Source: Algibacter pectinivorans (GTDB taxonomy: Bacteria; Bacteroidota; Bacteroidia; Flavobacteriales; Flavobacteriaceae). From it: a stretch of 64,000 nucleotides of DNA. Below are positions 63,568-64,000 of the stretch, piece by piece. The position numbers and the translations under genes were made by a program. The DNA is taken from NCBI RefSeq assembly GCF_900112595.1, contig NZ_FOMI01000001.1:372001-436000 (forward strand), read 5' to 3'. Numbering within the stretch: position 1 is the stretch's first letter; each line of letters opens with the position of its first letter. The notes under the pieces are model-generated. The model saw only the letters and a list, made by a program, of their open reading frames with translations, was not told the DNA's origin and did no database searches.

Positions 63568-64000
63568 ATGATATTTTCAAAAACCATAACACATTGGTAC
63601 TCAATAAATAAACGTAAATTACCTTGGCGCGAAACCAACAACCCTTATTACATTTGGCTATCAGAAATTATTTTACAACAAACACAAGTTATACAAGGTT
63701 TACCTTATTATGAAGCTTTTGTTAGCAAATTTCCGTCTGTTTTCGACTTAGCAAATGCCAATGAAAGCGATGTTTTAAAATTATGGCAAGGTTTGGGTTA
63801 TTATTCTAGGGCACGGAATTTACACACCTCTGCAAAATATGTAGCAAACGAGCTTAATGGCGTTTTTCCTAATAACTATAAGGACATATTAAAATTAAAA
63901 GGTGTAGGCGACTACACAGCAAGCGCCATTGCATCTATTTGCTTTAACGAAGTTACTGCGGTTGTTGATGGCAACGTTTACCGAGTACTATCAAGGTACT
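63568..64000 (+). CDS. mutY: Adenine DNA glycosylase MutY (5' part, cut by window end)
   Basis: Excises A opposite 8-oxoguanine. The visible 144 codons show the N-terminal HhH-GPD fold: LPWRETNNPYYIWLSEIILQ (about residues 18-37), QVIQGLPYYEAFVSKFPSV, LWQGLGYYSRARNL (about 71-84), the helix-hairpin-helix LKGVGDYTASAI (about 111-122) and the catalytic-Asp segment VVDGNVYRVLSR (about 132-143). The frame stays open through the window end. Divergent from hup, with a TATTTTTG box at 63539-63546. Confidence 0.95.
   Translation, partial: MIFSKTITHWYSINKRKLPWRETNNPYYIWLSEIILQQTQVIQGLPYYEAFVSKFPSVFDLANANESDVLKLWQGLGYYSRARNLHTSAKYVANELNGVFPNNYKDILKLKGVGDYTASAIASICFNEVTAVVDGNVYRVLSRY

Overview
The window is about 64 kb of low-GC DNA packed with housekeeping genes. 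It comes from a member of the phylum Bacteroidetes, most likely family Flavobacteriaceae. The signs are the TAnnTTTG-type -7 promoter boxes, the absence of Shine-Dalgarno-like sequences before most starts, several TTG/GTG starts, TonB-dependent receptors, and Bacteroidetes-type families (DUF3098, DUF3127, DUF4249, DUF4301, DUF6089, Skp pair next to BamA, GGGP synthase). I cannot name the genus. I saw no prophage, insertion sequence, CRISPR array, rRNA or tRNA.

Layout. 1-7.5 kb: an Ig-like lipoprotein, a YafV-type amidase, a Lys/Glu-rich exported protein, a membrane-anchored MutS-like ATPase, a YugP-type metallopeptidase, alanine dehydrogenase and a SemiSWEET. 7.6-17.4 kb: leuS, an EamA transporter, then ftsX, a DUF3098 gene, uppP and truB in one direction, a TonB-C-like protein, a thioredoxin-like protein, tag and a DUF2490 gene. 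17.4-23.8 kb: an unrecognised membrane/coiled-coil protein, aat, a DUF3127 gene, a flavin reductase, an orphan histidine kinase with a small zinc-ribbon-like membrane protein, a HIT protein, greA and a Rieske-like lipoprotein.

23.8-37 kb is the thiamine region and the most coherent functional block. A minus-strand operon thiS-thiC-(thiE-like)-thiD-thiE-thiG-thiH-thiF encodes both the HMP and thiazole branches and sits behind a TPP riboswitch. Just upstream is a TonB-dependent receptor with its own TPP riboswitch, which suggests thiamine or precursor uptake. Upstream of that, a tightly overlapping set pnuC, NadR-like kinase, DUF4301 and arfB points to nicotinamide riboside salvage or, because of its position, possibly thiamine uptake.

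37-48.7 kb: GGGP synthase, a phosphopantetheinyl transferase, ahcY, murI, and the outer-membrane biogenesis run (CBS protein, nadK, DUF6089, uppS, bamA, two Skp paralogues). 48.9-54.5 kb, plus strand: pdxJ, an alpha/beta hydrolase, a small membrane protein, then tig, clpP and clpX for protein quality control. 54.5-64 kb: an OmpA/PD40 protein, an acidic lipoprotein, a DUF4249/TonB-receptor pair, RNase G, a 30-residue very basic protein, HU, and the 5' part of mutY cut by the window end.

Nothing here is clearly a new multi-gene system. The most interesting items are the two tandem TPP riboswitches and the neighbouring transporter/kinase set, the TenI-like second ThiE homologue, the membrane MutS-like ATPase, a family of degenerate intergenic repeats, and the 30-residue basic protein.
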